A DNA stretch of 64,000 bases, from NCBI RefSeq assembly GCF_014189535.1, contig NZ_CP050308.1, positions 1,612,001 to 1,676,000 of the forward strand, in the 5' to 3' direction. Every line of letters starts with the position of its first letter. Positions within the stretch are counted from its first letter, which is position 1. Positions 1 to 9,792 of this stretch are shown here, one piece after another. Source of the stretch: Rhizobium lusitanum. Lineage in GTDB: Bacteria; Pseudomonadota; Alphaproteobacteria; Rhizobiales; Rhizobiaceae. A model generated the notes under the pieces. It searched no databases. It was not told the origin of the DNA and saw only the letters and a program-made list of their open reading frames with translations. The position numbers and the translations under genes are program-made.

Positions 1-1
1 C

Positions 2-622
2 GTGCCACAGCGCCGCGAACGTGTGGTATTCGTCGGCTTTCGCAATGATCTCGATATCGAATGGTCGTTCCCTCGCGAAACTCACTCCCACGACGCTCTC
101 CTCTCGGATCAGTTGAAGGGGAATTATTGGGAGCGCCACAAAGTGCGAAAAGCCGATCGCATAGTCGATGACCGCCATTGGGGCCGGCTAGATCGTCTCA
201 CCAAAAAGACGGACGTACTTCCTTGGCGAACAACACGCGATGCCATCAGCGATCTACCCGATCCAGAACTCGAGCCATTAAAAGCTAAAAAGCATCACGA
301 TCATCGTTTCCAAGCCGGCGCGCGTACTTACCCTGGCCATACTGGCAGCCCATTGGACGAGCCAGGAAAGACCTTAAAAGCCGGTGTCCACGGCGTACCT
401 GGTGGCGAGAACATGCTTCGGCGGCCAGATGGCAGTGTGCGTTACTTTACGGTGCGAGAGAGTGCGCGCTTACAAACGTTTCCAGACGAATTCCGATTTC
501 ATGGTTCATGGACTGAAACCATGCGGCAGCTCGGTAACGCGGTGCCCGTTGAACTGGCTAGCGTGATAGCTCGCAGCGTAAAACACCACCTAACTTTTGG
601 GGGATCGGACTTTTTGAAATGA
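2..622 (+). CDS. C5-cytosine DNA methyltransferase, C-terminal part (5' end outside window)
   Basis: Transfers a methyl group from S-adenosylmethionine to C5 of cytosine. Only the last ~206 residues are visible; the catalytic PCQ motif and SAM-binding motifs lie upstream of the window. The first visible residues, VPQRRERVVFVGFR, are motif VIII. A variable target-recognition stretch follows, then motif IX (FTVRESARLQTFPDEF) and motif X (QLGNAVP), in the order expected for Dcm-type enzymes. The stop overlaps the start of the next gene (ATGA), a nuclease, so the two probably form a restriction-modification operon. Family assignment is firm; recognition sequence is unknown. Confidence 0.93.
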   Translation: MPQRRERVVFVGFRNDLDIEWSFPRETHSHDALLSDQLKGNYWERHKVRKADRIVDDRHWGRLDRLTKKTDVLPWRTTRDAISDLPDPELEPLKAKKHHDHRFQAGARTYPGHTGSPLDEPGKTLKAGVHGVPGGENMLRRPDGSVRYFTVRESARLQTFPDEFRFHGSWTETMRQLGNAVPVELASVIARSVKHHLTFGGSDFLK

Positions 623-1392
623 AAGGATATGTTGAATTCGAGTTTGACCTTCCGGGCGCGCTATTGACCCGGCTCATCGAGGTACTCGACGCATTAGAGG
701 CCGCTCCGCTCAACACCGCAAGTTTGCTGACGATACCTGAAGAACAAGGTGTTTATCAGCTTCTCCTCGATGACCGCGTTGTCTATATCGGCAAAACCGA
801 TGCCGAGGCAGGTTTGCATAAGCGACTGTCCCGCCACGCGCGGAAAATCATGCATCGCGTTGGCCTCGATCCAACGCGTGTCAGCTTTAAGACGGTACGC
901 ATCTTCGTTTTCACTGCAATGGATTTGGAGTCTGATCTCATTCGGCATTACGGCGGAGTGAAAGCGCTTGACTGGAACGGAAGTGGTTTCGGCTCCAATG
1001 ACCCCGGGCGAGAACGAGATACCACGAAGGTCGATCCCAAGAATTACGATGCAAAGTTTCCAATTGATATCGATCGAGAAATAGCGTTTGCGATCGAAAC
1101 GAGTGAGGCCGCAGCGAGCGCCCTAGCTCGATTAAAGGAAGCTTTACCCTATACATTCCGCTATCAAGGAAAGGGCGGTGGCGGCAGAAAACCTCACATT
1201 GATATGGAACTAACTGGACTTAGCGCGCTAAGCGGCCCTATTACTCCGCGCAAGGCAATCCAGCACATTGTCAGTGCTTTACCGATCGGATGGCAAGCAA
1301 CTGCCCTACCGGGCTACATTATCCTCTATAAGGAAGCGCCTCGCGATTATCCTCAAGCGGAAGTCATCGCCACATCAACCATCGCGAGTTGA
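619..1392 (+). CDS. GIY-YIG nuclease, probable type II restriction endonuclease partner
   Basis: A 257-residue protein whose N-terminal third carries a GIY-YIG catalytic core: GVYQLLL (about residue 44), VVYIGK (about 54-59), then a conserved Arg in KRLSRHARKI. A later WNGSGFGSNDPGRERD stretch resembles the DPG-containing region of Eco29kI-family restriction enzymes (my recollection, not a search). It overlaps the methyltransferase stop by 4 nt, so it is translationally coupled to it. The likely role is DNA cleavage at sites left unmethylated by the upstream enzyme. The C-terminal ~90 residues are not recognised. A repair or homing nuclease is less likely given the methyltransferase coupling. 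Confidence 0.75.
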   Translation: MKGYVEFEFDLPGALLTRLIEVLDALEAAPLNTASLLTIPEEQGVYQLLLDDRVVYIGKTDAEAGLHKRLSRHARKIMHRVGLDPTRVSFKTVRIFVFTAMDLESDLIRHYGGVKALDWNGSGFGSNDPGRERDTTKVDPKNYDAKFPIDIDREIAFAIETSEAAASALARLKEALPYTFRYQGKGGGGRKPHIDMELTGLSALSGPITPRKAIQHIVSALPIGWQATALPGYIILYKEAPRDYPQAEVIATSTIAS

Positions 1393-1399
1393 AAGCGGA

Positions 1400-1422
1400 G
1401 CCTTGTTTGTATTAAACAAGGC
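1400..1422. terminator. Hairpin between the restriction operon and gltD
   Basis: Nine-base-pair perfect stem GCCTTGTTT / AAACAAGGC with a GTATT loop, placed between the two convergent genes. There is no clear T tract on either side, so it may be a weak bidirectional terminator. Confidence 0.5.
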
Positions 1423-1445
1423 CCCACTTGGTATTGACTGGCCTT

Positions 1446-2900
1446 TTACCGCGGCAACACCGTGGCGCCCATCAGGGCTTCATCGATCGCGCGGGCGGCC
1501 TGGCGGCCTTCGCGGATGGCCCAGACGACCAGGGACTGGCCGCGGCGAACGTCGCCGGCGGTCCAGAGCTTGTCGACCGAGGTCTTGTATTCCTTGTCGT
1601 CGGCAACGACGTTGGTCGAGCCGCGCTTGTCGGTGTTGAGCGTCAACTTGCCGTCGAGGTCCTTGAGCACGCTGTCGGTGAACGGGCCGCGGAAGCCGAT
1701 GGCGATGAAGGCGAGATCGGCGCGAATGATGAATTCCGTGCCGGCGATCGGCTTACGGCGCTCATCCACTTCGCAGCACTTCACGCCGGTCAGCACGCCG
1801 TCCTCACCGACGAATTCCAGCGTCGCGACCTGGAATTCGCGCACGGCGCCTTCAGCCTGCGAGGAAGAAGTGCGCATCTTCGTGGCCCAGAACGGCCAGA
1901 CGGCGAGCTTGTCTTCCTTTTCCGGCGGCTGCGGGCGGATGTCGAGCTGGGTCACCTTGACGGCGCCTTGGCGGAAGGCCGTGCCGACGCAGTCGGACGC
2001 GGTGTCACCACCACCAACGACGACGATATGCTTGCCGCCGGCGAGGATCGGGTCGGACGGCCAGCCGATGCTGTCGATGTTTTCACGACCGACGCGGCGG
2101 TTCTGCTGCACGAGATAGGGCATGGCATCATGGACGCCGGCAAGCTCGACGCCGGGAATGCCGGCTTCGCGCGGGGTTTCCGAGCCGCCGCAGTAAAGAA
2201 CGGCCTCATGATCGGCCAGAAGCTGCTCCATCTTGACGTCGACGCCGACATTGACGCCGCAATGGAAGGTCACACCCTCGCCCTTCATCTGCTCGACGCG
2301 GCGATCGATGAAGTTCTTCTCCATCTTGAAGTCCGGAATGCCATAGCGCAGCAACCCGCCAGCCTTCGACTCGCGCTCGTAAAGATGAACCTCATGGCCA
2401 GCGCGGCCAAGCTGCTGAGCCGCCGCCATGCCGGCGGGGCCGGAGCCGATGACCGCAACTTTCTTGCCGGTATGGACCGTGGCCGGCTGCGGGCGGATGA
2501 AGCCGAGCTCATAGGCCTTGTCGGCAATCGCCTGCTCGACCGTCTTGATCGCGACCGGCGCATCTTCCAGGTTCAGCGTGCAGGCTTCCTCGCAGGGTGC
2601 TGGGCAGACACGGCCGGTGAACTCCGGGAAGTTGTTGGTCGAATGCAGGTTGCGGATCGCCTCTTCCCAATTGTTGTTGTAGACGAGGTCGTTCCAGTCC
2701 GGGATCTGGTTATGCACCGGGCAGCCGGTCGGGCCATGGCAATAGGGGATGCCACAGTCCATGCAGCGCGCGGCCTGTTTCTGCACTTCCGGGTCCGACA
2801 TGGGGATCGTGAATTCGCGGAAATGCCGGATACGGTCCGACGCCGGCTGATACTTGCCAACCTGCCGGTCGATTTCCAAGAAGCCTGTTACCTTGCCCAT
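1446..2900 (-). CDS. gltD: Glutamate synthase (NADPH) small subunit
   Basis: Beta subunit of bacterial glutamate synthase, which takes electrons from NADPH through FAD and passes them to GltB to turn glutamine plus 2-oxoglutarate into two glutamates. The 484-residue length is normal. The N-terminal Fe-S region shows CMDCGIPYCHGPTGCP and CPAPCEEAC cysteine clusters. The FAD site is VAVIGSGPAGMAAA (about residue 149) and the NADPH site VVVGGGDTASDC (about 290). AGDVRRGQSLVVWAI near the C-terminus is the usual FAD-contacting end. It lies downstream of gltB in the same direction with a ~180-bp gap holding a strong hairpin, so the pair is probably one transcript with some internal control. Confidence 0.97.
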   Translation of the reverse strand: MGKVTGFLEIDRQVGKYQPASDRIRHFREFTIPMSDPEVQKQAARCMDCGIPYCHGPTGCPVHNQIPDWNDLVYNNNWEEAIRNLHSTNNFPEFTGRVCPAPCEEACTLNLEDAPVAIKTVEQAIADKAYELGFIRPQPATVHTGKKVAVIGSGPAGMAAAQQLGRAGHEVHLYERESKAGGLLRYGIPDFKMEKNFIDRRVEQMKGEGVTFHCGVNVGVDVKMEQLLADHEAVLYCGGSETPREAGIPGVELAGVHDAMPYLVQQNRRVGRENIDSIGWPSDPILAGGKHIVVVGGGDTASDCVGTAFRQGAVKVTQLDIRPQPPEKEDKLAVWPFWATKMRTSSSQAEGAVREFQVATLEFVGEDGVLTGVKCCEVDERRKPIAGTEFIIRADLAFIAIGFRGPFTDSVLKDLDGKLTLNTDKRGSTNVVADDKEYKTSVDKLWTAGDVRRGQSLVVWAIREGRQAARAIDEALMGATVLPR

Positions 2901-3011
2901 GCTTTCGTTTCCTCACTCTAAAGAGAAGCCCGATGGCTCCCATGCCTGAAGGCAAGTCCCGCTGCCTTTTCCGGCACTGTAATTCAAATCTGATTCCGCT
3001 ATTCGACAGTC

Positions 3012-3034
3012 GCGATCGCCAATTCGGCGATCGC
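3012..3034 (-). other. Intercistronic hairpin between gltB and gltD
   Basis: Perfect inverted repeat GCGATCGCC / GGCGATCGC with a 5-nt loop, about 45 nt after the gltB stop on the gltB-gltD transcript. There is no T tract. It may stabilise the upstream message or partly terminate it. The remaining gap sequence shows nothing else. Confidence 0.5.
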
Positions 3035-3077
3035 AATCAGGCGCGAAACCCTCGAATGGTAGAGGCGTTGCCGCGGA

Positions 3078-6000
3078 TCACTCCGCCGCCACACTCAACC
3101 GGTTCCGCTCCATGTCCTCTAGGGCGCGACGGTATTCAACCGGCATGACCTTGCGGAATTTCGGGCGGTAATCCGTCCATTGATCGATGATTTCCTTCGC
3201 ACGCGTCGAACCGGTGTAATGGAAATGGTTCGAAATGAGCTGGTAGAGCCGCTCCTCATCGTGGCGCGTCATGTCGTCGGAGACGTCGACGCGTCCCTTG
3301 TGCATGAGGTCGCCACCGTGATGGTGCAGCTTCTCCAGCAATTCGTCCTCTTCCGGAACCGGTTCCAGCTCGACCATCGCCATGTTGCAGCGGCGGGCAA
3401 AATCGCCCTTCTCGTCGAACACATAGGCAACGCCGCCCGACATGCCGGCTGCAAAGTTGCGGCCGGTTTCGCCGAGCACGACAACGACACCGCCGGTCAT
3501 GTATTCGCAGCCATGGTCGCCGACACCTTCGACAACCGCGACGGCACCGGAGTTGCGCACTGCAAAGCGTTCGCCGGCAACGCCACGGAAGTAGCATTCG
3601 CCTTCGGTCGCGCCGTAAAGCACGGTATTGCCGACGATGATCGAATGCTCGGCCAGGATCTTCGAGTTCTCCGGCGGACGGATGATGATGCGGCCGCCCG
3701 AAAGGCCCTTGCCGACATAGTCGTTGCCGTCACCGATGAGGTTGAAGGTGATGCCCCGCGCCAGGAACGCGCCGAACGATTGTCCGGCCGTGCCCCTCAG
3801 CGTGACGCTGATCGTATCGTCCTTCAGACCACGGGCGCCATAACGCTTGGCGACAGCGCCCGACAGCATCGCGCCCGCCGAACGGTCGACGTTCTTGATG
3901 CCGACCTCGATAGCAACAGGCGTCTTGCTGGTAAGCGCCGGCTCCGCCTGCTCGATGAGCTTGCGATCGAGAATGTCGTCGATCGGGTGCTTCTGCAGGG
4001 CAGTCCAATAGGTCGCTTCCTTCGGCGCGTCGACCTTGTGGAAGATACGGCTGAAGTCGAGCCCCTTTGCCTTCCAATGGGCGAGCATGTCGTCCTTCTC
4101 CAGCAGCTCCGAAGCGCCGATGATGTCGTCCAGCCTGGCAAAGCCGAGCGAGGCGAGGATTTCGCGCACTTCCTGGGCAACGAAGAAGAAGTAGTTGATA
4201 ACGTGCTCAGGCGAGCCCTTGAAACGCTTGCGCAGGACCGGGTCCTGTGTCGCCACACCAACCGGACAGGTGTTCAGGTGGCACTTGCGCATCATGATGC
4301 AGCCGGCCGCGATCAGCGGTGCGGTGGCAAAGCCGAACTCGTCGGCACCCAGCAGTGCGCCGATGATGACATCGCGCCCGGTCTTGAGGCCGCCGTCCAC
4401 TTGCAGGGCGATGCGCGAGCGCAGCCCGTTCAGCACCAGCGTCTGCTGTGTCTCGGCAAGGCCGATTTCCCAAGGCGAACCGGCATGCTTCAGCGATGTC
4501 AGCGGCGAAGCGCCCGTGCCGCCGTCGAAGCCCGCGACGGTGATGTGATCGGCGCGCGCCTTGGCAACGCCGGCGGCAACCGTGCCGACACCGACTTCCG
4601 AGACGAGCTTGACCGAGACATCGGCGGTCGGGTTGACGTTCTTCAGGTCGAAGATCAGCTGCGCCAGATCTTCGATCGAGTAGATGTCATGATGCGGCGG
4701 CGGCGAGATCAGGCCGACGCCCGGCGTCGAATGCCGGGTCTTGGCGACGGTCGCGTCGACCTTGTGGCCGGGCAGCTGTCCACCTTCGCCAGGCTTGGCG
4801 CCCTGCGCGACCTTGATCTGTAGCACGTCGGCATTGACCAGATATTCGGTGGTGACACCGAAGCGGCCAGACGCAATCTGCTTGATCGCCGAACGTTCCG
4901 GGTTCGGCGAACCGTCGAAGAGCGGCATATAACGGTCGGACTCTTCGCCGCCCTCGCCGGTGTTCGACTTGCCGCCGATCCGGTTCATGGCGATCGCCAG
5001 CGTCGTATGCGCCTCGCGGCTGATCGAGCCGAAGGACATGGCGCCCGTCGAGAAACGCTTGACGATATCGACGGCGGACTCGACCTCATCGACCGAAATC
5101 GGCTTGCGGCCGAGCGCTTCCGCGCTCTTGATCTTGAACAGGCCACGGATGGTGTTCATCCGCAGTGCCGAGTCGTTGACCATGTCCGCGAACTCGCGAT
5201 AGCGATCCTCGGCATTGCCGCGCACGGCATGTTGAAGGGCGGCCACCGCATCCGGCGTCCAGGCATGGCTTTCGCCGCGCATACGATAGGCATATTCGCC
5301 ACCGATCTCGAGCGTGCTCGCCAGGATCGGGTCGGCACCGAAGGCCGACTTGTGACGGGCGACGGTTTCCTCGGCGATGGTTTCGAGGCCGATGCCTTCG
5401 ATCATGGTCGCCGTGCCGAAGAAATACTTGTCGACCAATTCTTCCTGCAGGCCGATCGCGTCGAAGATCTGCGCGCCGCAATAGGACTGATAGGTCGAAA
5501 TGCCCATCTTCGACATGACCTTGAGGATGCCTTTGCCGACCGCCTTGATGTAGCGGTAGACGACTTCGCTGGCGTCCACTTCCTTGGGGAAGTCGCCACG
5601 CTGATGCATGTCGAGCAGCGTGTCGAAGGCGAGATAGGGGTTGATAGCCTCGGCGCCATAGCCGGCAAGCAGGCAAAAATGATGCACTTCGCGCGGCTCG
5701 CCGGTTTCGACGACGAGACCGACCGAGGTGCGCAGGCCCTTGCGGATCAGGTGATGGTGCACGGCGGCGGTCGCCAGCAGCGCCGGGATCGCGATGCGGT
5801 CCGGTCCGATCTGACGATCGGAAAGCACGATGATGTTGTAGCCGCCGCGAACGGCCGCTTCGGCGCGCTCGCAGAGACGGTCGAGCATCTCAGGCATGCC
5901 TTCGGCGCCGCGATCGACATCATAGGTGAAGTCGAGCGTCTTGGTGTCGAAACGGTCTTCCGTGTGGCCGATCGAGCGAATCTTCTCCAGATCGCCATTG

Positions 6001-7802
6001 GTCAGGATCGGCTGGCGCACTTCCAGCCGCTTGGCGTTGGCCATGCCTGTATGGTCGAGCAGGTTCGGGCGCGGGCCAATGAAGGAAACGAGGCTCATCA
6101 CCAGCTCTTCGCGGATCGGATCGATCGGCGGGTTGGTCACCTGCGCGAAGTTCTGCTTGAAATAGGTGTAGAGCAGCTTCGGCTTGTCGGACATGGCCGA
6201 GATCGGCGTATCCGTGCCCATGGAGCCGATGGCCTCCTGCCCCGTCGTCGCCATCGGCGACATCAGGAGCTTGGTGTCCTCGAGCGTATAGCCGAAGGCC
6301 TGCTGGCGATCGAGCAGCGATACGTCGCGGCGCAGCGCGCGCGGCTCCACCGGCTTCAGGTCTTCGAGGATCAGCTGCGTGCGCTTCAGCCAGCTCTGAT
6401 AGGGATGCTTGGTGGCAAGCTCGGACTTCACCTCGTCGTCGGAGATGATGCGGCCCTTTTCCATGTCGATCAGCAGCATCTTGCCCGGCTGCAGGCGCCA
6501 CTTTTGAATGATCTTCTCTTCGTCCACCGGCAGAACGCCGGCTTCGGACGCCATGATGATGCGATCGTCGTTGGTGACGAGATAGCGGGCCGGACGCAGG
6601 CCGTTACGATCGAGCGTCGCGCCGATCTGCTTGCCGTCGGTGAAGGCGACCGCAGCCGGGCCATCCCACGGTTCCATCAGGGCGGCATGATATTCGTAGA
6701 ACGCCTTGCGCTCGGCCGCCATCAGCTGGTTGCCGGCCCATGCCTCAGGGATAAGCATCATCATGGCATGCGCCATGGAATAGCCGCCGCGCACGAGGAA
6801 TTCGAGCGCGTTGTCGAAACAGGCGGTGTCCGACTGGCCTTCATAGGAGATCGGCCAGAGCTTGGAGATATCCTCGCCGAACAGCGGCGAAGACACCGAC
6901 GCCTGGCGGGCAGCCATCCAGTTGACGTTGCCGCGCAGCGTGTTGATTTCGCCGTTATGGGCGACCATGCGATACGGATGCGCCAGCTTCCACGACGGGA
7001 AGGTGTTGGTCGAGAAGCGCTGGTGCACAAGGGCAACCGCCGTCTCGAAACGAGGATCGGCCAGGTCCTTATAATAGGCACCCACCTGATAGGCGAGGAA
7101 CATGCCCTTGTAGACGATGGTCGAGCTCGACAGCGACACAGGATAGAAGCTGCTCTCTTCGCCTTCGTATTCCGCATAGATGCGGTTGGAGATCACCTTG
7201 CGCAGGGTGAACAGACGGCGCTCGAATTCCTCGTTCGTGCCGGCATCGCGGCCGGCGCCGATGAAGACCTGCACATGATGCGGCTCGGTGGCGGCGATAT
7301 CAGGCGCCTTCGACAGCGAGGAATTGTCGACCGGTACATCGCGGAAGCCGATCAGGACCTGACCTTCCTCGGTAACCACCTGCTTGATGGCAGCCTTGAA
7401 ATGCTCGATCAGTGCCTCGTCGCGCGGCAGGAAGAAATGGCCGACGCCATATTCGCCCGCCTTCGGCAGGGTGATGCCCTGCAAGGCCATTTCCTCGCGG
7501 AAGAAACGATCCGGAATCTGCACGAGAATACCCGCACCATCGCCCATCAGCGGATCTGAGCCAACGGCACCGCGATGCGTCAGGTTTTCGAGAATGAACA
7601 GGCCGTCGCGCACGATCTGGTGCGACTTCTGGCCCTTCATATGCGCGACAAAGCCGACGCCACAGGCATCATGTTCATTGCGCGGATCGTAGAGGCCTTG
7701 CTTCCGGGGGATGCCGCCGGCGCGTTTCGACGTTTTGGCCGCAGCGACAGCGTTGGCTGCAGCAGTCTGGTCAAAAGTCATGGACGGCGTCCTGTTCGTC
7801 AT
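3078..7802 (-). CDS. gltB: Glutamate synthase (NADPH) large subunit
   Basis: Alpha subunit of glutamate synthase, 1574 residues as expected. Order of domains: class II glutamine amidotransferase with nucleophile Cys47 in HDACGVGF (becomes N-terminal after propeptide removal), central domain, FMN-binding synthase domain with [15 protein letters not shown], the [3Fe-4S] cluster segment [15 protein letters not shown], and the C-terminal beta-helix ([15 protein letters not shown]). Ammonia released from glutamine is channelled to 2-oxoglutarate. The start used gives a 46-residue propeptide; Met8 is an alternative. It works with the downstream gltD product. The leader is long and contains an inverted repeat (8081-8101). 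Confidence 0.97.
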   Translation of the reverse strand: MTNRTPSMTFDQTAAANAVAAAKTSKRAGGIPRKQGLYDPRNEHDACGVGFVAHMKGQKSHQIVRDGLFILENLTHRGAVGSDPLMGDGAGILVQIPDRFFREEMALQGITLPKAGEYGVGHFFLPRDEALIEHFKAAIKQVVTEEGQVLIGFRDVPVDNSSLSKAPDIAATEPHHVQVFIGAGRDAGTNEEFERRLFTLRKVISNRIYAEYEGEESSFYPVSLSSSTIVYKGMFLAYQVGAYYKDLADPRFETAVALVHQRFSTNTFPSWKLAHPYRMVAHNGEINTLRGNVNWMAARQASVSSPLFGEDISKLWPISYEGQSDTACFDNALEFLVRGGYSMAHAMMMLIPEAWAGNQLMAAERKAFYEYHAALMEPWDGPAAVAFTDGKQIGATLDRNGLRPARYLVTNDDRIIMASEAGVLPVDEEKIIQKWRLQPGKMLLIDMEKGRIISDDEVKSELATKHPYQSWLKRTQLILEDLKPVEPRALRRDVSLLDRQQAFGYTLEDTKLLMSPMATTGQEAIGSMGTDTPISAMSDKPKLLYTYFKQNFAQVTNPPIDPIREELVMSLVSFIGPRPNLLDHTGMANAKRLEVRQPILTNGDLEKIRSIGHTEDRFDTKTLDFTYDVDRGAEGMPEMLDRLCERAEAAVRGGYNIIVLSDRQIGPDRIAIPALLATAAVHHHLIRKGLRTSVGLVVETGEPREVHHFCLLAGYGAEAINPYLAFDTLLDMHQRGDFPKEVDASEVVYRYIKAVGKGILKVMSKMGISTYQSYCGAQIFDAIGLQEELVDKYFFGTATMIEGIGLETIAEETVARHKSAFGADPILASTLEIGGEYAYRMRGESHAWTPDAVAALQHAVRGNAEDRYREFADMVNDSALRMNTIRGLFKIKSAEALGRKPISVDEVESAVDIVKRFSTGAMSFGSISREAHTTLAIAMNRIGGKSNTGEGGEESDRYMPLFDGSPNPERSAIKQIASGRFGVTTEYLVNADVLQIKVAQGAKPGEGGQLPGHKVDATVAKTRHSTPGVGLISPPPHHDIYSIEDLAQLIFDLKNVNPTADVSVKLVSEVGVGTVAAGVAKARADHITVAGFDGGTGASPLTSLKHAGSPWEIGLAETQQTLVLNGLRSRIALQVDGGLKTGRDVIIGALLGADEFGFATAPLIAAGCIMMRKCHLNTCPVGVATQDPVLRKRFKGSPEHVINYFFFVAQEVREILASLGFARLDDIIGASELLEKDDMLAHWKAKGLDFSRIFHKVDAPKEATYWTALQKHPIDDILDRKLIEQAEPALTSKTPVAIEVGIKNVDRSAGAMLSGAVAKRYGARGLKDDTISVTLRGTAGQSFGAFLARGITFNLIGDGNDYVGKGLSGGRIIIRPPENSKILAEHSIIVGNTVLYGATEGECYFRGVAGERFAVRNSGAVAVVEGVGDHGCEYMTGGVVVVLGETGRNFAAGMSGGVAYVFDEKGDFARRCNMAMVELEPVPEEDELLEKLHHHGGDLMHKGRVDVSDDMTRHDEERLYQLISNHFHYTGSTRAKEIIDQWTDYRPKFRKVMPVEYRRALEDMERNRLSVAAE

Positions 7803-8368
7803 CGTCTTCCCTCCGGTAAGGCCCGCGGCGCGGGCGATCCTTCGTCCCGCGTCGCTCCGTTACCCGGCCCGACGCGCGACAGCGCTGTTGCATTGTGAAG
7901 ATCCGGTCGCAAACCATGGCCCCTCGGTGGAGCCCGTCGTCAGCGTTCCGCGCCTTGCCATTTCATTCCCGCCCTGCCCATCGCCTTGAAGGCTAAGATA
8001 GGACATGCTCACAATGACTATAGCTCGAAATCCCGACATCGTCAGGACCCCTGGCGCATCTTCGGCCTCGGTGGCCAAAATAGGACAGCAACCCTGTCCT
8101 AATTCACCAGCTCTATGACAGAAAGCATCTGCCTTCGCAAGAGCAAAAGGGCAAAATTTCGTCAATGCGCGACGGAAGATTGCCGATGTTGCAAATTTCA
8201 AGCAAGAAAGTTTCGCTGCAGCGCATCATTTTGTTTGTTGATTGCTTAGATCAATTTCTGTGATGAGTCCTTCAGCACTGCACTCTTGATAGCCCGCAGC
8301 ATTGGATTAATGTCCGGCAGACCTTAACTACCTTTCCCGCAAACCTGTAGTCTCAGTTGGTGTTATCA
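7803..8368. promoter_or_regulatory. Divergent gltB / threonine aldolase intergenic region with inverted repeat
   Basis: This 566-bp gap holds no convincing gene. It contains a perfect inverted repeat at 8081-8101 (TAGGACAG, 5-nt loop, CTGTCCTA). Read on the minus strand this is a hairpin followed by TTTT. A further half-site-like ATAGGACA lies at 7998-8005. It could be a regulator site or an attenuator in the gltB leader. Confidence 0.45.
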
Positions 8369-9415
8369 ATGTTTTTTGCTTCCGATAATTGGGCCGGCGC
8401 CCATTCCAAGATCGCCGAACGTCTGCTTGCCGAATCCGGCGGTTTCGCCTCGGCCTATGGCACCAGCGATCTCGACAGACAAGTCGAGGCCAAATTCGCC
8501 GAGATTTTCGAGCGCGAAGTCTCCGTCTTCTTCGTCGCAACCGGCACCGCCGCCAATTCGCTATCGCTCGCCAGCGTCCAGAAGCCGGGCGGGATCAGCT
8601 TCTGCCACAGCGAAGCGCATGTCGCCGAAGACGAATGCGGCGCGCCGGATTTCTTCAGCGGCGCGAGGCTCGCGACCGTCGACGGTGCTCTCGGCAAGAT
8701 CGACCCAAAGGCGCTCGCCACCAAGGTCGCGCGCTTCCCGCAGGACGCCATCCACCACGGCCGCGCCGCGGCGGTAACCATCACTCAGGCGACGGAAATC
8801 GGCACGGTCTATTCGCTTGCGGAGATCGACGCCATCGCCGCCATCAGCAAGGCGAACGGACTGCCGCTGCACATGGACGGCGCCCGCTTTGCCAACGCGC
8901 TGGTCGCGCTCGACGCCAGCCCGGCGGAGATGACGTGGAAACGCGGCGTCGACATCCTGTCCTTCGGCGGCACGAAGAACGGCTGCTGGTGCGCCGAGGC
9001 GATCGTCTTCTTCAATCCGGAGCAGGCCAAGGAAATGCATTTCATCCGCAAGCGCGCCGCCCAGCTTTTCTCCAAGTCGCGCTTCATCGCCGCCCAGTTC
9101 GACGGCTATTTCCAGGACGGCCTCTGGCTCGACCTTGCCCGCCATTCCAACCGCATGGCCGACCGCCTGCGCGCCGGCATCCAACAAAACCCGGACGCAC
9201 GCCCCGCATGGCCCACGGCTTCGAACGAGGTCTTCGCAATCATCCCGAAATCGGCGGCCAAGAAAGCAGAAGACAAGGGCGCAAAGTTCTATGAATGGCC
9301 GATCCCGGAATCGCAGCCGGACCTGGTGAACGAGAACGAAGCCCTGATCCGCCTCGTCACCAGCTTTGCCACGACCGAGGACGATGTCGCCGGCTTCCTC
9401 GCCTGCCTTGCTTGA
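8369..9415 (+). CDS. ltaE: Low-specificity L-threonine aldolase family protein
   Basis: PLP enzyme of the beta-eliminating lyase/threonine aldolase family, cleaving L-threonine (and allo-threonine) to glycine and acetaldehyde. 348 residues from ATG 8369. The start gives MFFASDNWAGAHS, typical of alphaproteobacterial members; an upstream in-frame TTG at 8357 is less likely. Visible features: N-terminal ASDN, FVATGTAANSLSL near residue 55 for phosphate binding, LHMDGARFANA near 167 whose Asp contacts the PLP ring nitrogen, and SFGGTKNG near 193 with the Schiff-base lysine. Monocistronic, divergent from gltB, and convergent with a small minus-strand gene. Confidence 0.9.
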   Translation: MFFASDNWAGAHSKIAERLLAESGGFASAYGTSDLDRQVEAKFAEIFEREVSVFFVATGTAANSLSLASVQKPGGISFCHSEAHVAEDECGAPDFFSGARLATVDGALGKIDPKALATKVARFPQDAIHHGRAAAVTITQATEIGTVYSLAEIDAIAAISKANGLPLHMDGARFANALVALDASPAEMTWKRGVDILSFGGTKNGCWCAEAIVFFNPEQAKEMHFIRKRAAQLFSKSRFIAAQFDGYFQDGLWLDLARHSNRMADRLRAGIQQNPDARPAWPTASNEVFAIIPKSAAKKAEDKGAKFYEWPIPESQPDLVNENEALIRLVTSFATTEDDVAGFLACLA

Positions 9416-9430
9416 CGATTGAATAAAAAA

Positions 9431-9464
9431 GAGCGCCGAACTGGCTTTCGGCCAGCCGGCGCTC
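9431..9464 (-). terminator. Intrinsic terminator of the small minus-strand gene
   Basis: Stem GAGCGCCG / CGGCGCTC with an inner CTGGC / GCCAG extension and TTTCG loop. On the minus strand it is followed directly by TTTTTT, so it terminates leftward transcription, i.e. the 43-residue gene at 9482-9613. Confidence 0.75.
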
Positions 9465-9481
9465 AGTCTTGCGACAAAAGC

Positions 9482-9613
9482 CTAGTTCTGATTCCGATGC
9501 GTGAACATCGTGAAGTTCGATGCGCCGTCATAAGGGGGCGCATGATGAACGATCATCGTCATTGCCACTACGCAGGCTACAAGTCCGGAAATGAAGATGG
9601 CGCCATAAATCAT
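9482..9613 (-). CDS. Putative 43-residue single-span membrane protein
   Basis: Reading the minus strand from ATG at 9613 gives a 43-residue protein. It begins MIYGAIFISGLVACVVAMTM, a clear single hydrophobic span, then a short polar tail ending HRNQN. A GAGG sits about 12 nt upstream of the ATG. The stop at 9482 is followed within 20 nt by a strong intrinsic terminator in the same direction, which is the best argument that it is expressed. Function unknown; I do not recognise a family. Confidence 0.55.
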   Translation of the reverse strand: MIYGAIFISGLVACVVAMTMIVHHAPPYDGASNFTMFTHRNQN

Positions 9614-9792
9614 GGAGGCTGATATCCTCGCTTCAGCTCATTCACTGAAAAATGCGATAGCAGGATAAGCTGACTCGAACCTGAAGCGCGTGCACCACTA
9701 AAGAGAGGCACGCGGAAAGGGAGACGGCAGCCGGCGAATGAATCTTAACGAGTCCTTTACGCCTATCCAGACGATCCGAAAGCGGGCGAAGT

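Noticed and set aside
5007..7559. 850-codon plus-strand open frame opposite gltB
   Set aside because: Antisense shadow of a certain gene; high third-position GC keeps the opposite frame open. No family features.
7860..8201. 113-codon minus-strand frame upstream of gltB
   Set aside because: No ribosome site or family likeness, and it spans the inverted repeat; more likely leader or promoter DNA.
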